From positions 927,416 through 991,415 of the forward strand of contig JAGIBL010000001.1 in assembly GCA_017744365.1 (NCBI GenBank): 64,000 bases of DNA, read 5' to 3'. The position numbers and the translations under genes were made by a program. The notes beneath the pieces are model-generated. The model did not search any database, was not told where the DNA came from, and saw only the letters and a list, made by a program, of their open reading frames with translations. Positions 18,542 through 27,345 of the stretch are shown here, piece by piece. Origin of the DNA: Nocardioidaceae bacterium. Lineage in GTDB: Bacteria > Actinomycetota > Actinomycetes > Propionibacteriales > Nocardioidaceae. Numbering within the stretch: position 1 is the first letter of the stretch; each line of letters begins with the position of its first letter.

Positions 18542-20023
18542 ATGAGCGACGTGACCCCCTCGAATGCTGCCGTATCAGGCGTGGAGACCCTCGCGAAGAC
18601 CGCTTCTGCGGCGTACGACGCGGCGCTGGAGGTGATCGCGGCGGTCGAGCCGCGTGTGGCGGACGCCACACGCAAGGAGCTGGCCGACCAGCGGGCCTCG
18701 CTCAAGCTGATCGCCTCGGAGAACTACGCCTCGCCGGCGGTGCTGCTCACCATGGGCACCTGGTTCTCCGACAAGTACGCCGAGGGCACCATCGGGCACC
18801 GCTTCTACGCGGCCTGCCAGAACGTCGACACCGTCGAGGCGCTGGCCGCCGAGCACGCGCGCGAGCTGTTCGGGGCGCCGTACGCCTACGCCCAGCCGCA
18901 CTCCGGGATCGACGCGAACCTGGTCGCGTTCTGGTCGATCCTCGCCCACCGGGTCGAGACCCCGGCGCTGGAGCGGCTCGGCGCGAAGAACGTCAACGAG
19001 CTCTCCGAGGCCGACTGGGAGCAGCTGCGCCACGAGTTCGGCAACCAGCGCCTGCTCGGCATGTCCCTGGACGCCGGGGGTCACCTGACCCACGGCTTCC
19101 GCCCGAACATCAGCGGCAAGATGTTCCACCAGCAGCAGTACGGCACCGACCCGGAGACCGGCCTGCTCGACTACGACGTGGTCCGCGCCAAGGCCAAGGA
19201 GTTCAAGCCGCTGGTCCTGGTGGCCGGCTACTCGGCGTACCCGCGCCGGGTGAACTTCGCCAAGATGCGCGAGATCGCCGACGAGGTCGGCGCCACCCTG
19301 ATGGTCGACATGGCGCACTTCGCCGGCCTGGTCGCCGGCAAGGTGTTCACCGGCGACGAGGACCCGGTGCCGCACGCGCACATCACCACCACGACCACGC
19401 ACAAGTCGCTGCGCGGGCCGCGCGGTGGCCTGGTGCTGGCCCAGGAAGAGTTCGCCGCCGACGTCGACCGCGGCTGCCCGATGGTCCTCGGCGGTCCGCT
19501 CTCGCACGTGATGGCCGCCAAGGCGGTCGCGCTCGCCGAGGCCCGCCAGGACTCGTTCCGGACCTACGCGCAGAACATCGCCGACAACGCCAAGTCCCTG
19601 GCCGAGGGCTTCCTGACCCGCGGCGCCCGGCTGGTCACCGGCGGCACCGACAACCACATCGTGCTGCTCGACGTCTCCGGCTTCGGTCTCACCGGCCGGC
19701 AGGCCGAGTCCGCGCTGCTCGACGCCGGCGTGGTCACCAACCGGAACTCGATCCCGGCCGACCCGAACGGCGCCTGGTACACCTCGGGCATCCGGTTCGG
19801 CACCCCGGCGCTGACCACCCGCGGCTTCGGCCACGACGAGTTCGACAAGGTGGCCGAGCTGGTCGTCGAGGTGCTCTCCAACACCACCCCGAACACCACC
19901 TCGGCGGGGGCGCCGTCGAAGGCGACGTACACCCTGGCCGACGGGGTGGCCGACCGGGTCAAGGCGCAGTCGGCGGAGATGCTCGACAAGCACCCGCTCT
20001 ACCCGGGCCTCGAGCTGAGCTGA
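18542..20023 (+). CDS. glyA: Serine hydroxymethyltransferase
   Basis: Interconverts serine and glycine, charging tetrahydrofolate with a one-carbon unit. The 493-residue protein has the SHMT N terminus ([15 protein letters not shown]), the PLP lysine Lys288 in [15 protein letters not shown] and the C-terminal [14 protein letters not shown] block. It is longer than E. coli GlyA because of an insertion of ~60 residues after the [12 protein letters not shown] block, as in several actinobacterial SHMTs. ATG 18542 is preferred over the in-frame GTG at 18536. Its TGA overlaps the ATG of a lipoprotein gene by one base (TGATG). It is divergent from the sulfur operon, linking serine/glycine and cysteine metabolism at one regulatory region. 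Confidence 0.96.
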   Translation: MSDVTPSNAAVSGVETLAKTASAAYDAALEVIAAVEPRVADATRKELADQRASLKLIASENYASPAVLLTMGTWFSDKYAEGTIGHRFYAACQNVDTVEALAAEHARELFGAPYAYAQPHSGIDANLVAFWSILAHRVETPALERLGAKNVNELSEADWEQLRHEFGNQRLLGMSLDAGGHLTHGFRPNISGKMFHQQQYGTDPETGLLDYDVVRAKAKEFKPLVLVAGYSAYPRRVNFAKMREIADEVGATLMVDMAHFAGLVAGKVFTGDEDPVPHAHITTTTTHKSLRGPRGGLVLAQEEFAADVDRGCPMVLGGPLSHVMAAKAVALAEARQDSFRTYAQNIADNAKSLAEGFLTRGARLVTGGTDNHIVLLDVSGFGLTGRQAESALLDAGVVTNRNSIPADPNGAWYTSGIRFGTPALTTRGFGHDEFDKVAELVVEVLSNTTPNTTSAGAPSKATYTLADGVADRVKAQSAEMLDKHPLYPGLELS

Positions 20024-20613
20024 TGCGCCGGCTGCTCGCGCTGGTCGCGGCGGCAGCGCTGCTGGCCGGCTGCGGGTCGGACGAGAAGCCCCGTACGACG
20101 GGCACGAGCGGCTCGGGCAGCCCGACGACGGCGACCACGTCGACCACCACGACGGCGACCGCCACCACGACAGCGCTGGTGCCGTTGGTCGCCGACGGGT
20201 ACTCGGTCCAGCTGCCCGGCCCCTCGACCGCCTCGCAGCAGCAGGCGACCAGCGAGGTCGGGGTCATCGGGTTCACGCTCTACAGCGCACGCGACGGCGC
20301 CGGTGGCACCTTCGCGGTGGCGATGACGGCCTATCCCGCCAACGCGGTGCTCAACCTCGACGGCGCGGTCGACGGGCTGGCCAACGCCCTGGGCGGCCGG
20401 GTGCTGACGAACCGGAAGGTGCGCTTCCGCGGGCACCCGGCGCGGGCGGTCCGGATCGCCATCAGCAGCGACGGCACGGACTCCACCGTGTTCGCCCGGA
20501 CCGTGCTGGTGGGCCGCAAGCTGTTCCAGCTGCAGTACTCGACCGCGGGCGCCGAGCTGACCACCCCGCCGCCGATCTTCGCCCGCGTGCTCGGCACGGT
20601 GAGGTTCGGCTGA
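20023..20613 (+). CDS. Putative lipoprotein coupled to glyA
   Basis: A 196-residue exported protein: lipoprotein signal [17 protein letters not shown] with lipobox LAGC (Cys17), a Thr/Ser/Gly linker (residues 20-55), then a ~140-residue globular domain (VPLVADGYSVQLPGPSTAS ... PIFARVLGTVRFG) of the type seen in small actinobacterial cell-surface lipoproteins. No enzymatic motif is visible. Translational coupling to glyA (TGATG) suggests co-expression, though a functional link is not obvious. Confidence 0.8.
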   Translation: MRRLLALVAAAALLAGCGSDEKPRTTGTSGSGSPTTATTSTTTTATATTTALVPLVADGYSVQLPGPSTASQQQATSEVGVIGFTLYSARDGAGGTFAVAMTAYPANAVLNLDGAVDGLANALGGRVLTNRKVRFRGHPARAVRIAISSDGTDSTVFARTVLVGRKLFQLQYSTAGAELTTPPPIFARVLGTVRFG

Positions 20614-20639
20614 CGCCTCCGGCCCGTACGGTTGGGCTC

Positions 20640-21527
20640 ATGGCGTCCGAGAGCACCCTCCGCGGACGCTGGACGGTGGCCCATCTTCGGCACCAGGTCT
20701 GGCGGCTGGTCGTCGCCACGGTCGCGACCTGCATGCGCAACCGGGTCACCGGCCTCGCGGCCGAGGCGGCATTCTTCGCGATCCTCTCGCTGCCGCCGCT
20801 GATCTTCGCGCTGGCCGGCTCCATCGGCTACGTCTTCGAGCGGTTCAGCGACGCCCAGATCGCCGAGGTCCGCGACCACGTGCTCGACCTGGCCTCCCGA
20901 GCGCTGACCCCGAAGACGGTGGACAGCATCATCGCGCCGACGCTCGACGACGTGCTGCGCGGCGGCCGCTACGACGTGATCTCGATCGGCTTCATCCTGG
21001 CGCTGTGGTCCGGCTCGCGCGCGCTCAACGTCTTCGTGGACACCATCACCATCATGTACGGGCTGGGTGGCCACCGCGGCATCGTGCGCACCCGGGCGCT
21101 CTCGTTCCTGCTCTACGTGCTCGGCATGCTCACCGGCGTGGTCACGCTGCCCCTGGTGGTGGCCGGGCCCCGCCTGGTCGACCGGGCGCTGCCGGAGAGC
21201 GTGGACGTGCTCAACCGGCTGTACTGGCCGATCGTGCTGCTGCTCGGCATCTGCTTCCTGACCACGCTGTACCACGTCTCGGTGCCGGTGCGGACCGCCT
21301 GGCGGTACAACGTGCCCGGGGCGGTCTTCACCATGTTCTGCTGGATCGCGGGTTCGGCGGTACTGCGCTGGGTACTGGTCAGCACCGCGGGAGGGTCGAC
21401 CTCGATCTACGGACCGCTGGCCGCGCCGATCGCGGTGCTGCTCTGGTTGTACCTTCTCTCCATCGCAGTGCTGATCGGCGCCGCTCTGAACGCGTCGTTC
21501 GACCAGCTGGCCAAGACGGGGGATTAA
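20640..21527 (+). CDS. YihY/BrkB-family membrane protein
   Basis: A 295-residue inner-membrane protein with about six predicted helices. The family signature is present: an amphipathic N-terminal segment, AAEAAFFAILSLPPLIFALAGSIGYV, WSGSRALNVFVDTITIMYG and the terminal GPLAAPIAVLLWLYLLSIAVLIGAALNA. YihY was once misassigned as RNase BN; its transport role is uncertain. It begins 26 nt after the lipoprotein gene and could be part of that transcript. Confidence 0.9.
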   Translation: MASESTLRGRWTVAHLRHQVWRLVVATVATCMRNRVTGLAAEAAFFAILSLPPLIFALAGSIGYVFERFSDAQIAEVRDHVLDLASRALTPKTVDSIIAPTLDDVLRGGRYDVISIGFILALWSGSRALNVFVDTITIMYGLGGHRGIVRTRALSFLLYVLGMLTGVVTLPLVVAGPRLVDRALPESVDVLNRLYWPIVLLLGICFLTTLYHVSVPVRTAWRYNVPGAVFTMFCWIAGSAVLRWVLVSTAGGSTSIYGPLAAPIAVLLWLYLLSIAVLIGAALNASFDQLAKTGD

Positions 21528-21592
21528 TCGCGTGGCAGAGACCACAGTGCACGCTTACATTGAAGCCGTGATGCCCCAGGGACCGGTGCGCC

Positions 21593-21865
21593 GTGAGCGC
21601 TGAGCGGGTCGGCCGGCTCGACCCCTGGGTCGGGTGCGTGATCGGCGGAGAGCCCGGTGTCGCGGTCGTCCTGACCGACGCCGGTGAGGTGCGCGCCAGC
21701 TACGGCGGCGGCATGCTCTGCAAGATCGCCCGCGACCGCGGCTGCGTCCCCTCGCCCGGCGACTGGGTCGTGCTGCGCCGCTGGACCGACGACCGGGTCA
21801 CCATCGAGGACGCCTGGCCGCACCGGCCCCGGCACGCCGACGTCATCCAGCTGCGGCCGAAATAG
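21593..21865 (+). CDS. Small OB-fold protein related to the RsgA N-terminal domain
   Basis: A 90-residue soluble protein that begins with GTG. The pattern VVLTDAGEVRASYGGGMLCKIARDRGCVPSPGDWVVLRRWTDDRVTIEDAWPHRP follows the N-terminal OB-fold of the ribosome-assembly GTPase RsgA (recall PxxGDWVxxR and xIxxVLPR), but no GTPase domain is attached. It may bind RNA or the ribosome; this is an inference from the fold. Preceded by the YihY gene and followed by a small exported protein. Confidence 0.72.
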   Translation: MSAERVGRLDPWVGCVIGGEPGVAVVLTDAGEVRASYGGGMLCKIARDRGCVPSPGDWVVLRRWTDDRVTIEDAWPHRPRHADVIQLRPK

Positions 21866-21924
21866 CCCCGTCGCGGCGTGGGGCAGTGCCGGGCCGGCGA
21901 CCCCGCCCGTGCCATGCTCTGCAC

Positions 21925-22278
21925 GTGGGAAACGTGACCGTGCCGACCCCGGTGTTCGTCGCCGGGGGAGCCTTCTGCCTGCTCGCCGGCTACCTCGTCG
22001 GCGCGGTGACCGGACCGGACACCCCGGCGCGGACGACGGCGACGGTGGTCAGCTTCGAGCGGTCCACCTCGAAGCTCTGCCTCGAGGGCGAGTCGGTCAA
22101 GGACGAGAAGGCGGCGAGCTCCGACGGCGTGCTGTGCGGGACCTGGAGCCACCCGGCCGGCGTCGTCGAGCCCCGCAAGGGCGACAAGTTCCGGTTCGTG
22201 ACCCTGGACGCCTCGGCCACCAAGGGCTCCGAGCCGCGCGCCTCGACGGTCATCTACGGCACCGTCGACCGGGACTAG
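21925..22278 (+). CDS. Small membrane-anchored protein of unknown function
   Basis: About 117 residues with one N-terminal hydrophobic segment (VFVAGGAFCLLAGYLVGAV) acting as uncleaved anchor or signal, followed by an extracytoplasmic beta-rich domain with two cysteines (KLCLEGES and VLCGTWSHP) that could form a disulfide. Starts at GTG 21925, 21934 or 21940 are all possible since no strong ribosome binding site is seen. The downstream channel gene begins 12 nt after the stop, which suggests a common transcript. No family is recognised. Confidence 0.65.
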   Translation: MGNVTVPTPVFVAGGAFCLLAGYLVGAVTGPDTPARTTATVVSFERSTSKLCLEGESVKDEKAASSDGVLCGTWSHPAGVVEPRKGDKFRFVTLDASATKGSEPRASTVIYGTVDRD

Positions 22279-22290
22279 CGGGTCCGCGAC

Positions 22291-23385
22291 GTGCCGATCG
22301 AGTCCGACCCCAAAGCGGTCCCCGGGCAGCTGAAGCTCCCGATCTCGACCCGCTCTCCGTGGTGGCAGCTGACCCGCCGGCTGCTCCTGGCGCTGGGCAT
22401 CCTGGTGCTCACCGTCCTCATCGTGTACGTCGACCGCGACAGCTACCGCGACAACGCCCATCCGCGCGCCGACCGGATCACGCTGGTCGACGCGATCTAC
22501 TACACGACCGTCACGCTGAGCACGACCGGGTACGGCGACATCGCCCCGGTCGCGGACCACGCCCGGCTCATCAACGCGTTCCTGGTGACGCCGCTGCGCA
22601 TCGGCTTCCTGGTCCTGCTGATCGGCACCACCCTCGAGGTCCTGGCCAGCCAGGGCCGGGAGATGTTCCGCACCGCCCGCTGGAGGAAGCACATGGAGCA
22701 GCACGTCGTCGTCATCGGCTACGGCACCAAGGGCCGCAGCGCGGTGGACACCCTGGTGACCAACGGGGTCGACAAGGAGGGGATCGTCGTCGTCGACCCG
22801 AGCAGCGTGGCGCTCGGCGACGCGCACGCGAACGGGCTGGCCGTGGTCACCGGCGACGCCAGCCGTCGCGAGGTGCTCCGCCGGGCCGGGGCCGAACGGG
22901 CCCGCCAGGTCATCATCACCACGCCGCGCGACGACACCACGGTGCTGGCGACGCTCACCGTCCGGCAGCTCAACCCGAGCGCCTACATCGTCGCCGCGGT
23001 CCGCGAGCAGGACAACGTGCCGCTGGTGCGGCAGAGCGGCGCGGACGCGGTGGTCACCTCCTCGGACGCGGTCGGCCGCCTGGTCGGGCTCTCCTCGATC
23101 TCGCCGCCGCTGGCCGCGGTGCTCGAGGACCTGCTCACCACCGGTGAGGGGCTGGAGGTCGCCGAGCGCGAGCTGCTGGTCAGCGAGGTCGGCAAGGCGC
23201 CGCAGAGCCTGCCCGACCAGGTGATCGCGGTGCTGCGCGACGAGAAGGTCTACCGGTACTTCGACCCGACGGTCACCCAGCTGGCCCGCGGCGACCGGCT
23301 CGTCGTCGTACGGCCCTCCAAGGAGCTGCCCTGGGCGCCGCGCCCGGGCACGCACGGCGAGGCCATCGCCGGCGAGCCCGTCTAG
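22291..23385 (+). CDS. Two-TM potassium channel with RCK (TrkA-N) domain
   Basis: A 364-residue MthK-like channel subunit: helix one at ~30-47, pore loop with selectivity filter TTGYGD (78-83) preceded by YYTTVTLS, second helix at ~98-115, then an RCK domain with the nucleotide-binding VVVIGYGTKGRS motif and DPSSVALGDAHANGLAVVTGDASRREVL, and a TrkA-C-like end (LVVVRPSKELPWAPRP). It assembles as a tetramer and would conduct K+ across the cell membrane under ligand control. Starts with GTG. Confidence 0.93.
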   Translation: MPIESDPKAVPGQLKLPISTRSPWWQLTRRLLLALGILVLTVLIVYVDRDSYRDNAHPRADRITLVDAIYYTTVTLSTTGYGDIAPVADHARLINAFLVTPLRIGFLVLLIGTTLEVLASQGREMFRTARWRKHMEQHVVVIGYGTKGRSAVDTLVTNGVDKEGIVVVDPSSVALGDAHANGLAVVTGDASRREVLRRAGAERARQVIITTPRDDTTVLATLTVRQLNPSAYIVAAVREQDNVPLVRQSGADAVVTSSDAVGRLVGLSSISPPLAAVLEDLLTTGEGLEVAERELLVSEVGKAPQSLPDQVIAVLRDEKVYRYFDPTVTQLARGDRLVVVRPSKELPWAPRPGTHGEAIAGEPV

Positions 23386-23410
23386 CACCAGCGAGAGCCC
23401 GTCGCGAAAA

Positions 23411-23436
23411 CGGACACCGGGCTGGACCAGTGTCCG
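23411..23436 (+). terminator. Stem-loop after the K+ channel gene
   Basis: Perfect 7-bp arms CGGACAC and GTGTCCG separated by 12 nt lie 26 nt after the channel stop. There is no T-run, as is common for actinobacterial terminators, so a terminator is plausible but unproven. Confidence 0.4.
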
Positions 23437-23541
23437 TCACACCAGCCCCACCAGGACTCAGGAGTCACGCTGGCGATGCGGACCCGGTGAGTTTCCGTAA
23501 ACCTCGCAGCCCGTGGGGCCCCACCCGCTAGCGTCCGTTCC

Positions 23542-24096
23542 ATGGTCGAGGGCATGGCCACCGAGGCTCGGCGGCTGACGCACGCTCGCAACGAGGCGGG
23601 CTACGTCCCCACGCCCCGGACCTCGCCCGAGAACGCGAGCCACAGCCATCGAGCCCCCTCGCTCAGCGAGCTGGTCAGCGAGGCCATGCAGATCGTCCGG
23701 CGCGACGACCTTCCCTCCAGCGGCTTCCTGGTGGTGCAGCGCAAGGGCTCGGCGATCCACCAGCACGCGGTCTGGCAGCTCGGCTCGTTCGCCCTGCTCG
23801 ACGACGGCTGGTTCGGCCAGGTGCACGGCCTGGACGCCACCGGCGGCACGCCGTCGCGCTGGCTGCGCCGGCACGAGCGCCGCTGCGAGGCACAGCACTG
23901 GACGCACTTCCGCTGGATCGACCCGGCCTCGCTGGAGGCCGGCTGCGGCATGGCGGGGATCGGCCTCGGGCTCAGCCCGGCCGGGCCGACGTACTGCCCC
24001 GGCGTCGCCAACCGCGACCTGGAGCACCCCGAGCACGTGCCGCTGGCGGAGATCCTCCGGGCCGGCCTGCGCGCGCTGGCCCAGAACAAGCGCTGA
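23542..24096 (+). CDS. Conserved hypothetical actinobacterial protein
   Basis: A 184-residue soluble protein with a disordered N terminus (residues 1-40) and a folded part from LSELVSEAMQIVRRDDLPSSGFLVVQ onward, with Trp- and His-rich motifs (HQHAVWQLGSFALLDDGW, HWTHFRWIDPASL) and two Cys (EAGCGMAG, TYCPG). No catalytic signature is evident. An in-frame ATG at 23554 is an alternative start. It stands alone between the channel gene and the kinase operon. Function is unknown. Confidence 0.7.
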   Translation: MVEGMATEARRLTHARNEAGYVPTPRTSPENASHSHRAPSLSELVSEAMQIVRRDDLPSSGFLVVQRKGSAIHQHAVWQLGSFALLDDGWFGQVHGLDATGGTPSRWLRRHERRCEAQHWTHFRWIDPASLEAGCGMAGIGLGLSPAGPTYCPGVANRDLEHPEHVPLAEILRAGLRALAQNKR

Positions 24097-24233
24097 TCGA
24101 GCGCTGAACGGGCGCTGACCCACCTGCGAGCCGCCGCCGGCTAGCGCCCGGCGGGGCGTTCATCACGTTTCCCGATCCGGGTACTGGGGCATATCGATTC
24201 CGGCCAGCCAGCGGTACCAGGGAGGGAACGGGC

Positions 24234-24410
24234 ATGACCATCGAGCGCGCCACCACGACGGAGCAGGCACCTCCACCGACCTCTCCCCGTCCGTCGTTGA
24301 GGCTCGTACCGCCGCACGAGCACGCCTGGAGCCTCCGGGACACCGAGTACGCCGACGGGATCTGCGTCCGCCGGTACGAGTGCGACTGCGGCGAGGTCGA
24401 CTTCGCCTGA
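24234..24410 (+). CDS. 58-residue Cys-containing protein coupled to the Ser/Thr kinase
   Basis: A short gene with a strong ribosome binding site (GGGAGGGAACG) before ATG 24234. The product has a flexible Pro/Thr-rich first half and an ordered second half, HEHAWSLRDTEYADGICVRRYECDCG, with His-x-His and Cys-x6-Cys-x-Cys that could bind a metal in a zinc-ribbon-like way. Its TGA shares one base with the kinase ATG (TGATG), so the two are co-translated. It may be an adaptor or redox-sensing partner of the kinase, but this is a guess from coupling and cysteines. Confidence 0.68.
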   Translation: MTIERATTTEQAPPPTSPRPSLRLVPPHEHAWSLRDTEYADGICVRRYECDCGEVDFA

Positions 24411-25576
24411 TGACCTCGACGACCCTTCTCGACAACCGCTACGTCCTCGGGGAGCTGCTCGGACGTGGCGGGATGGCCGACGTCTTCCGCGGCACCGACC
24501 AGGTGCTGGAGCGCCCGGTCGCGGTCAAGGTCCTGCGGGAGGTCTCCGACGACTCCCAGCGACGCCGGTTCGTGACCGAGGCCCGCACCCTGGCCTCCCT
24601 CAACCACCACGGGCTCATCACCCTCCTGGACGCGGGCATCCTCGGCGACCGGCCCTACCTGGTGATGGAGCTCGTCGAGGGCGAGACCCTCGCGTCCCGG
24701 ATCGTCCAGCGCCCGCTCGCCGAGGACGAGGTGGCCGTGATCGGGCACCGGCTCGCCGAGGCGCTCGACTACGCCCACGACCTCGGCGTGGTGCACCGCG
24801 ACGTCAAGCCCAGCAACGTGCTGCTCGCCGGGGACCGCGTGCTCCTCGCCGACTTCGGCATCGCCCGGCTCGTCGGGGAGACCGAGCAGCACACCCGCAC
24901 CGGCGACGCGATCGGCTCGCCGGCGTACCTGGCGCCCGAGCAGGTCGCGGGAGAGCCGCTGACCCCCGCGGTCGACGTGTACTCCCTCGGCCTGGTGCTC
25001 CTCGAGGCGCTCACCGGGACCCGCGCCTACACCGGCTCACCGGTCGAGGCCGCCATCGCCCGGCTCAGTGCGGCCCCGGAGATCCCGGCCCGGCTCGGGG
25101 GCGGCTGGCGGACGCTGCTGACCCGGATGACCGACCGCGACCCCACCCGGCGCCCGACCGCTGCCGAGGTGGCGCGGACGCTCGGTGGCGAGGTCGCCGC
25201 GAGCCCGCCGGCCAGCCCGGCGTACGACGACCTGGACGCGACCGGGGCACTCGACCTGACCTCCGTCCTGCCACCGGTGACCGGGGGACCGGTGATCCCG
25301 ACCCCGCGCGGCATCGATCCGGCCGTCCCGGCGACGCCCCCGCGGGCGCCGCTCCTGCCGCGGCTGCGCCGGGTGGTGAGCACCCACCTGCCCGTGCTGG
25401 TGGCCGTCCTCGCCGCGGTCCTGGTCGCCGCGAGCATCGGCATCTGGCTGGCCGTGGGCTCCGGTGGCACCTCACCGCGGACGCCGTCGCAGGTGGACCT
25501 GCCCAGCGGCGTGCCCAGCGGCCTCCAGTCGCCGCTGGAGGACCTGCACCGCGCGATCGAGGACGGCGGCCGATGA
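24410..25576 (+). CDS. Membrane-anchored Ser/Thr protein kinase (PknB-like, no PASTA)
   Basis: A 388-residue Hanks-type kinase: glycine loop LGRGGMADVF (17-26), ATP lysine Lys40 in VAVKVL, catalytic VHRDVKPSN (Asp131), DFG at 148-150, activation-loop TRTGDAIGSPAYLAPEQ, and RDPTRRPTAAEVARTL at the lobe end. A Pro-rich juxtamembrane linker (~270-325), one TM helix (~327-350) and a short ~38-residue extracytoplasmic tail follow. No PASTA repeats are present, so it is not a PknB orthologue sensing muropeptides. It overlaps the small gene before it and the lipoprotein after it. Confidence 0.93.
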   Translation: MTSTTLLDNRYVLGELLGRGGMADVFRGTDQVLERPVAVKVLREVSDDSQRRRFVTEARTLASLNHHGLITLLDAGILGDRPYLVMELVEGETLASRIVQRPLAEDEVAVIGHRLAEALDYAHDLGVVHRDVKPSNVLLAGDRVLLADFGIARLVGETEQHTRTGDAIGSPAYLAPEQVAGEPLTPAVDVYSLGLVLLEALTGTRAYTGSPVEAAIARLSAAPEIPARLGGGWRTLLTRMTDRDPTRRPTAAEVARTLGGEVAASPPASPAYDDLDATGALDLTSVLPPVTGGPVIPTPRGIDPAVPATPPRAPLLPRLRRVVSTHLPVLVAVLAAVLVAASIGIWLAVGSGGTSPRTPSQVDLPSGVPSGLQSPLEDLHRAIEDGGR

Positions 25577-26001
25577 GGCGGGTCACCAGACGCGGTGCGG
25601 TCGCGCTGTCCCTCGCCCTGGCCGTGGGCGCCGGCGCGCTCAGCGGCTGTGGCACGGACAGGGTGGTGTCGGCCTCCGAGCAGGTGCCGGCGCTGTCCAC
25701 GACCCTGGACCGGGTCGACGCCGCCGTCGCCGCGCACCGGTACGACGCCGCCCGACGCCAGCTCCGGTCGCTGATCGCCGCGACCACCGCTGCCCGCGAG
25801 GACGGCCGCCTCGACGACGACCGCGCGAACGGCATCCTGGCCGCCGCGGCCCGGCTGCTCGCCGCGCTGCCCGCGGTCAAGGTCACCCCGACCCCGACGC
25901 CCACGCCCACCCCGAAGGCCGCCCCGAAGCCGAAGCCCAAACCGGCACCGCGGCAGGAGCACGGCGACGAGAAGCACCACGGTGGCCACGGGCACGACTA
26001 G
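25573..26001 (+). CDS. Small lipoprotein of the kinase operon
   Basis: A 142-residue exported protein with a lipoprotein signal ending in LSGC (Cys26), a helical middle (VPALSTTLDRVDAAVAAHRYDAARRQLRSLIAATTAAREDGRLDDD, like a helical-hairpin sensor), and a Thr-Pro then Lys-Pro spacer with a His-rich C terminus (DEKHHGGHGHD). It overlaps the kinase stop (ATGA). Exterior location and coupling make it a candidate ligand-binding or regulatory partner of the kinase's short external tail; the His-rich end could bind metal ions. Both are inferences. Confidence 0.78.
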   Translation: MRRVTRRGAVALSLALAVGAGALSGCGTDRVVSASEQVPALSTTLDRVDAAVAAHRYDAARRQLRSLIAATTAAREDGRLDDDRANGILAAAARLLAALPAVKVTPTPTPTPTPKAAPKPKPKPAPRQEHGDEKHHGGHGHD

Positions 26002-26010
26002 CCTGGCGCG

Positions 26011-26418
26011 GTGAACTGGGGGTTGCTCGCCGGTGTGATCGGCGGGCTCGTGCTCGTCTGGCTGCTGCTCGTCGTCGCGCTGTACCTCGTCGGCCGCCGC
26101 CAGGACGACCCGACCACGTTGCGCGCCGCGCTGCGGCTGCTGCCCGACGTGGTCCGGCTGCTGCGCCGGCTCGCCGGCGACCCGAGCCTCCCGCGCGGCG
26201 TGCGGGTCCGGCTGGTGCTGCTGATCGGCTACCTTCTGCTGCCGCTGGACCTGGTGCCCGACTTCATCCCGGTGGTCGGGTACGCCGACGACGCGGTCGT
26301 GGTCGCGCTGGCGCTGCGCTCGGTCGTGCGAGCCGCCGGACCCGGGGCGCTGGAACGGCACTGGCCCGGGACGGCCGAGGGGCTGCGCGTGGTGGAGCGG
26401 CTGGCGGGAGTCAGCTGA
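26011..26418 (+). CDS. DUF1232 (YkvA-like) membrane protein
   Basis: A 135-residue protein with an N-terminal TM helix (LLAGVIGGLVLVWLLLVVALYLV) and the DUF1232 core YLLLPLDLVPDFIPVVGYADDAVVVALALRSVV, which defines the YkvA family. Function of the family is not established. It begins with GTG 9 nt after the lipoprotein gene, so it may end the kinase operon. It is convergent with the mechanosensitive-type gene, overlapping its end by 8 nt. Confidence 0.86.
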   Translation: MNWGLLAGVIGGLVLVWLLLVVALYLVGRRQDDPTTLRAALRLLPDVVRLLRRLAGDPSLPRGVRVRLVLLIGYLLLPLDLVPDFIPVVGYADDAVVVALALRSVVRAAGPGALERHWPGTAEGLRVVERLAGVS

Positions 26419-27223
26419 GCGGCCCGTCTCCGCGCTCGGTCGCGCTTCGCGGCGCGCCGGTGTACGTCGCCGTCGCCGTCGCCTCGGTACCAGGTGCCTC
26501 GGTACCAGGTGCCTCGGCCCGCGGCGGTGGCACGGTCTGTCCCGCGCGGCGCCGCATCCGCTCGTCCCGGTTGCGCCGGTAGGCGTCCTCCAGGATCTCC
26601 TGCGCCACCGAGCGTCCGCCGAGCCCGAAGGCCAGCGCGAGCCCGAGTGCGACCGCGCCGATGGTCGCGGCGAAGGCGATCTGCACGATCGGGGCCGCGA
26701 TCCGCAGCTGCTGCAGGATCATGAACATCGCGATCACCATGATCAGGGTGGGCACGACGGTGGCGAGGATCTTGCCCATCGGGGCGTCGCCCATGGTGCG
26801 GCTGATCGCCTTGGTCGCGGCTCCGGACAGCAGGGCCGCCGCCACGAAGATCAGGATGGCCACGACGATGTTGGGCAGGTACGCGAGCACCTGGTTCAGG
26901 AACACGGTCACCGAGTCGATCTGCAGCGCGCTCACCGCGGCGACGAGGAAGAACCCGAACACCAGCCAGAACACGACGGCGCCGATCCCGCGGGCGGCAC
27001 TCGCCCGCGGCATGCTGTTCTCGACGAAGCGTCCGGTGTCCGTCTCGGCGAGCCGGCGGTCCAGGCCGGCGCTCTCCAGGACCCTGGCGAGGATGCGCGC
27101 CACGATCCTCGCCACGACGTACCCGACGACCAGGAGCACCAGGAAGCCCAGCAGGTTCGGCAGGAAGTTGAAGAAGGTGTCCGCAGCCTTCTGCAGGCTG
27201 TCTCCGATGTCCATCGGGGTCAT
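26411..27223 (-). CDS. Mechanosensitive-channel-like TM-helix-repeat protein (CmpX-like)
   Basis: A 270-residue membrane protein with four or so helices in two repeated units, each containing a conserved NLLGFLVLLVVGYVVARIVARIL / LPNIVVAILIFVAAALLSG type helix and a GLGGRSVAQEI ending that matches TM_helix (CmpX) proteins related to the MscS family. The C terminus (residues 220-270) is disordered and repeats APGTE. Likely in the cytoplasmic membrane with a role in envelope stress or osmotic response; no soluble MscS vestibule is present. Confidence 0.85.
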   Translation of the reverse strand: MTPMDIGDSLQKAADTFFNFLPNLLGFLVLLVVGYVVARIVARILARVLESAGLDRRLAETDTGRFVENSMPRASAARGIGAVVFWLVFGFFLVAAVSALQIDSVTVFLNQVLAYLPNIVVAILIFVAAALLSGAATKAISRTMGDAPMGKILATVVPTLIMVIAMFMILQQLRIAAPIVQIAFAATIGAVALGLALAFGLGGRSVAQEILEDAYRRNRDERMRRRAGQTVPPPRAEAPGTEAPGTEATATATYTGAPRSATERGDGPLS

Positions 27224-27345
27224 GTGAGTCTCCCTCCCCAGGGACGGACGAGGGCTCGTCCGGTCTCCTGGGGGGTTACCCGTCCGCAGGCCGGCGCATT
27301 CGCTCCCAGGTCAACGGGTACCTCCGAGAGCGGGAGGTGAGGGGG

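Noticed and set aside
24158-24184. GTTC-N17-GGGTAC as sigma-B/F promoter of the kinase operon
   Set aside because: The -35 lacks the fourth T and the spacer is long; the evidence is too weak to list as a feature.
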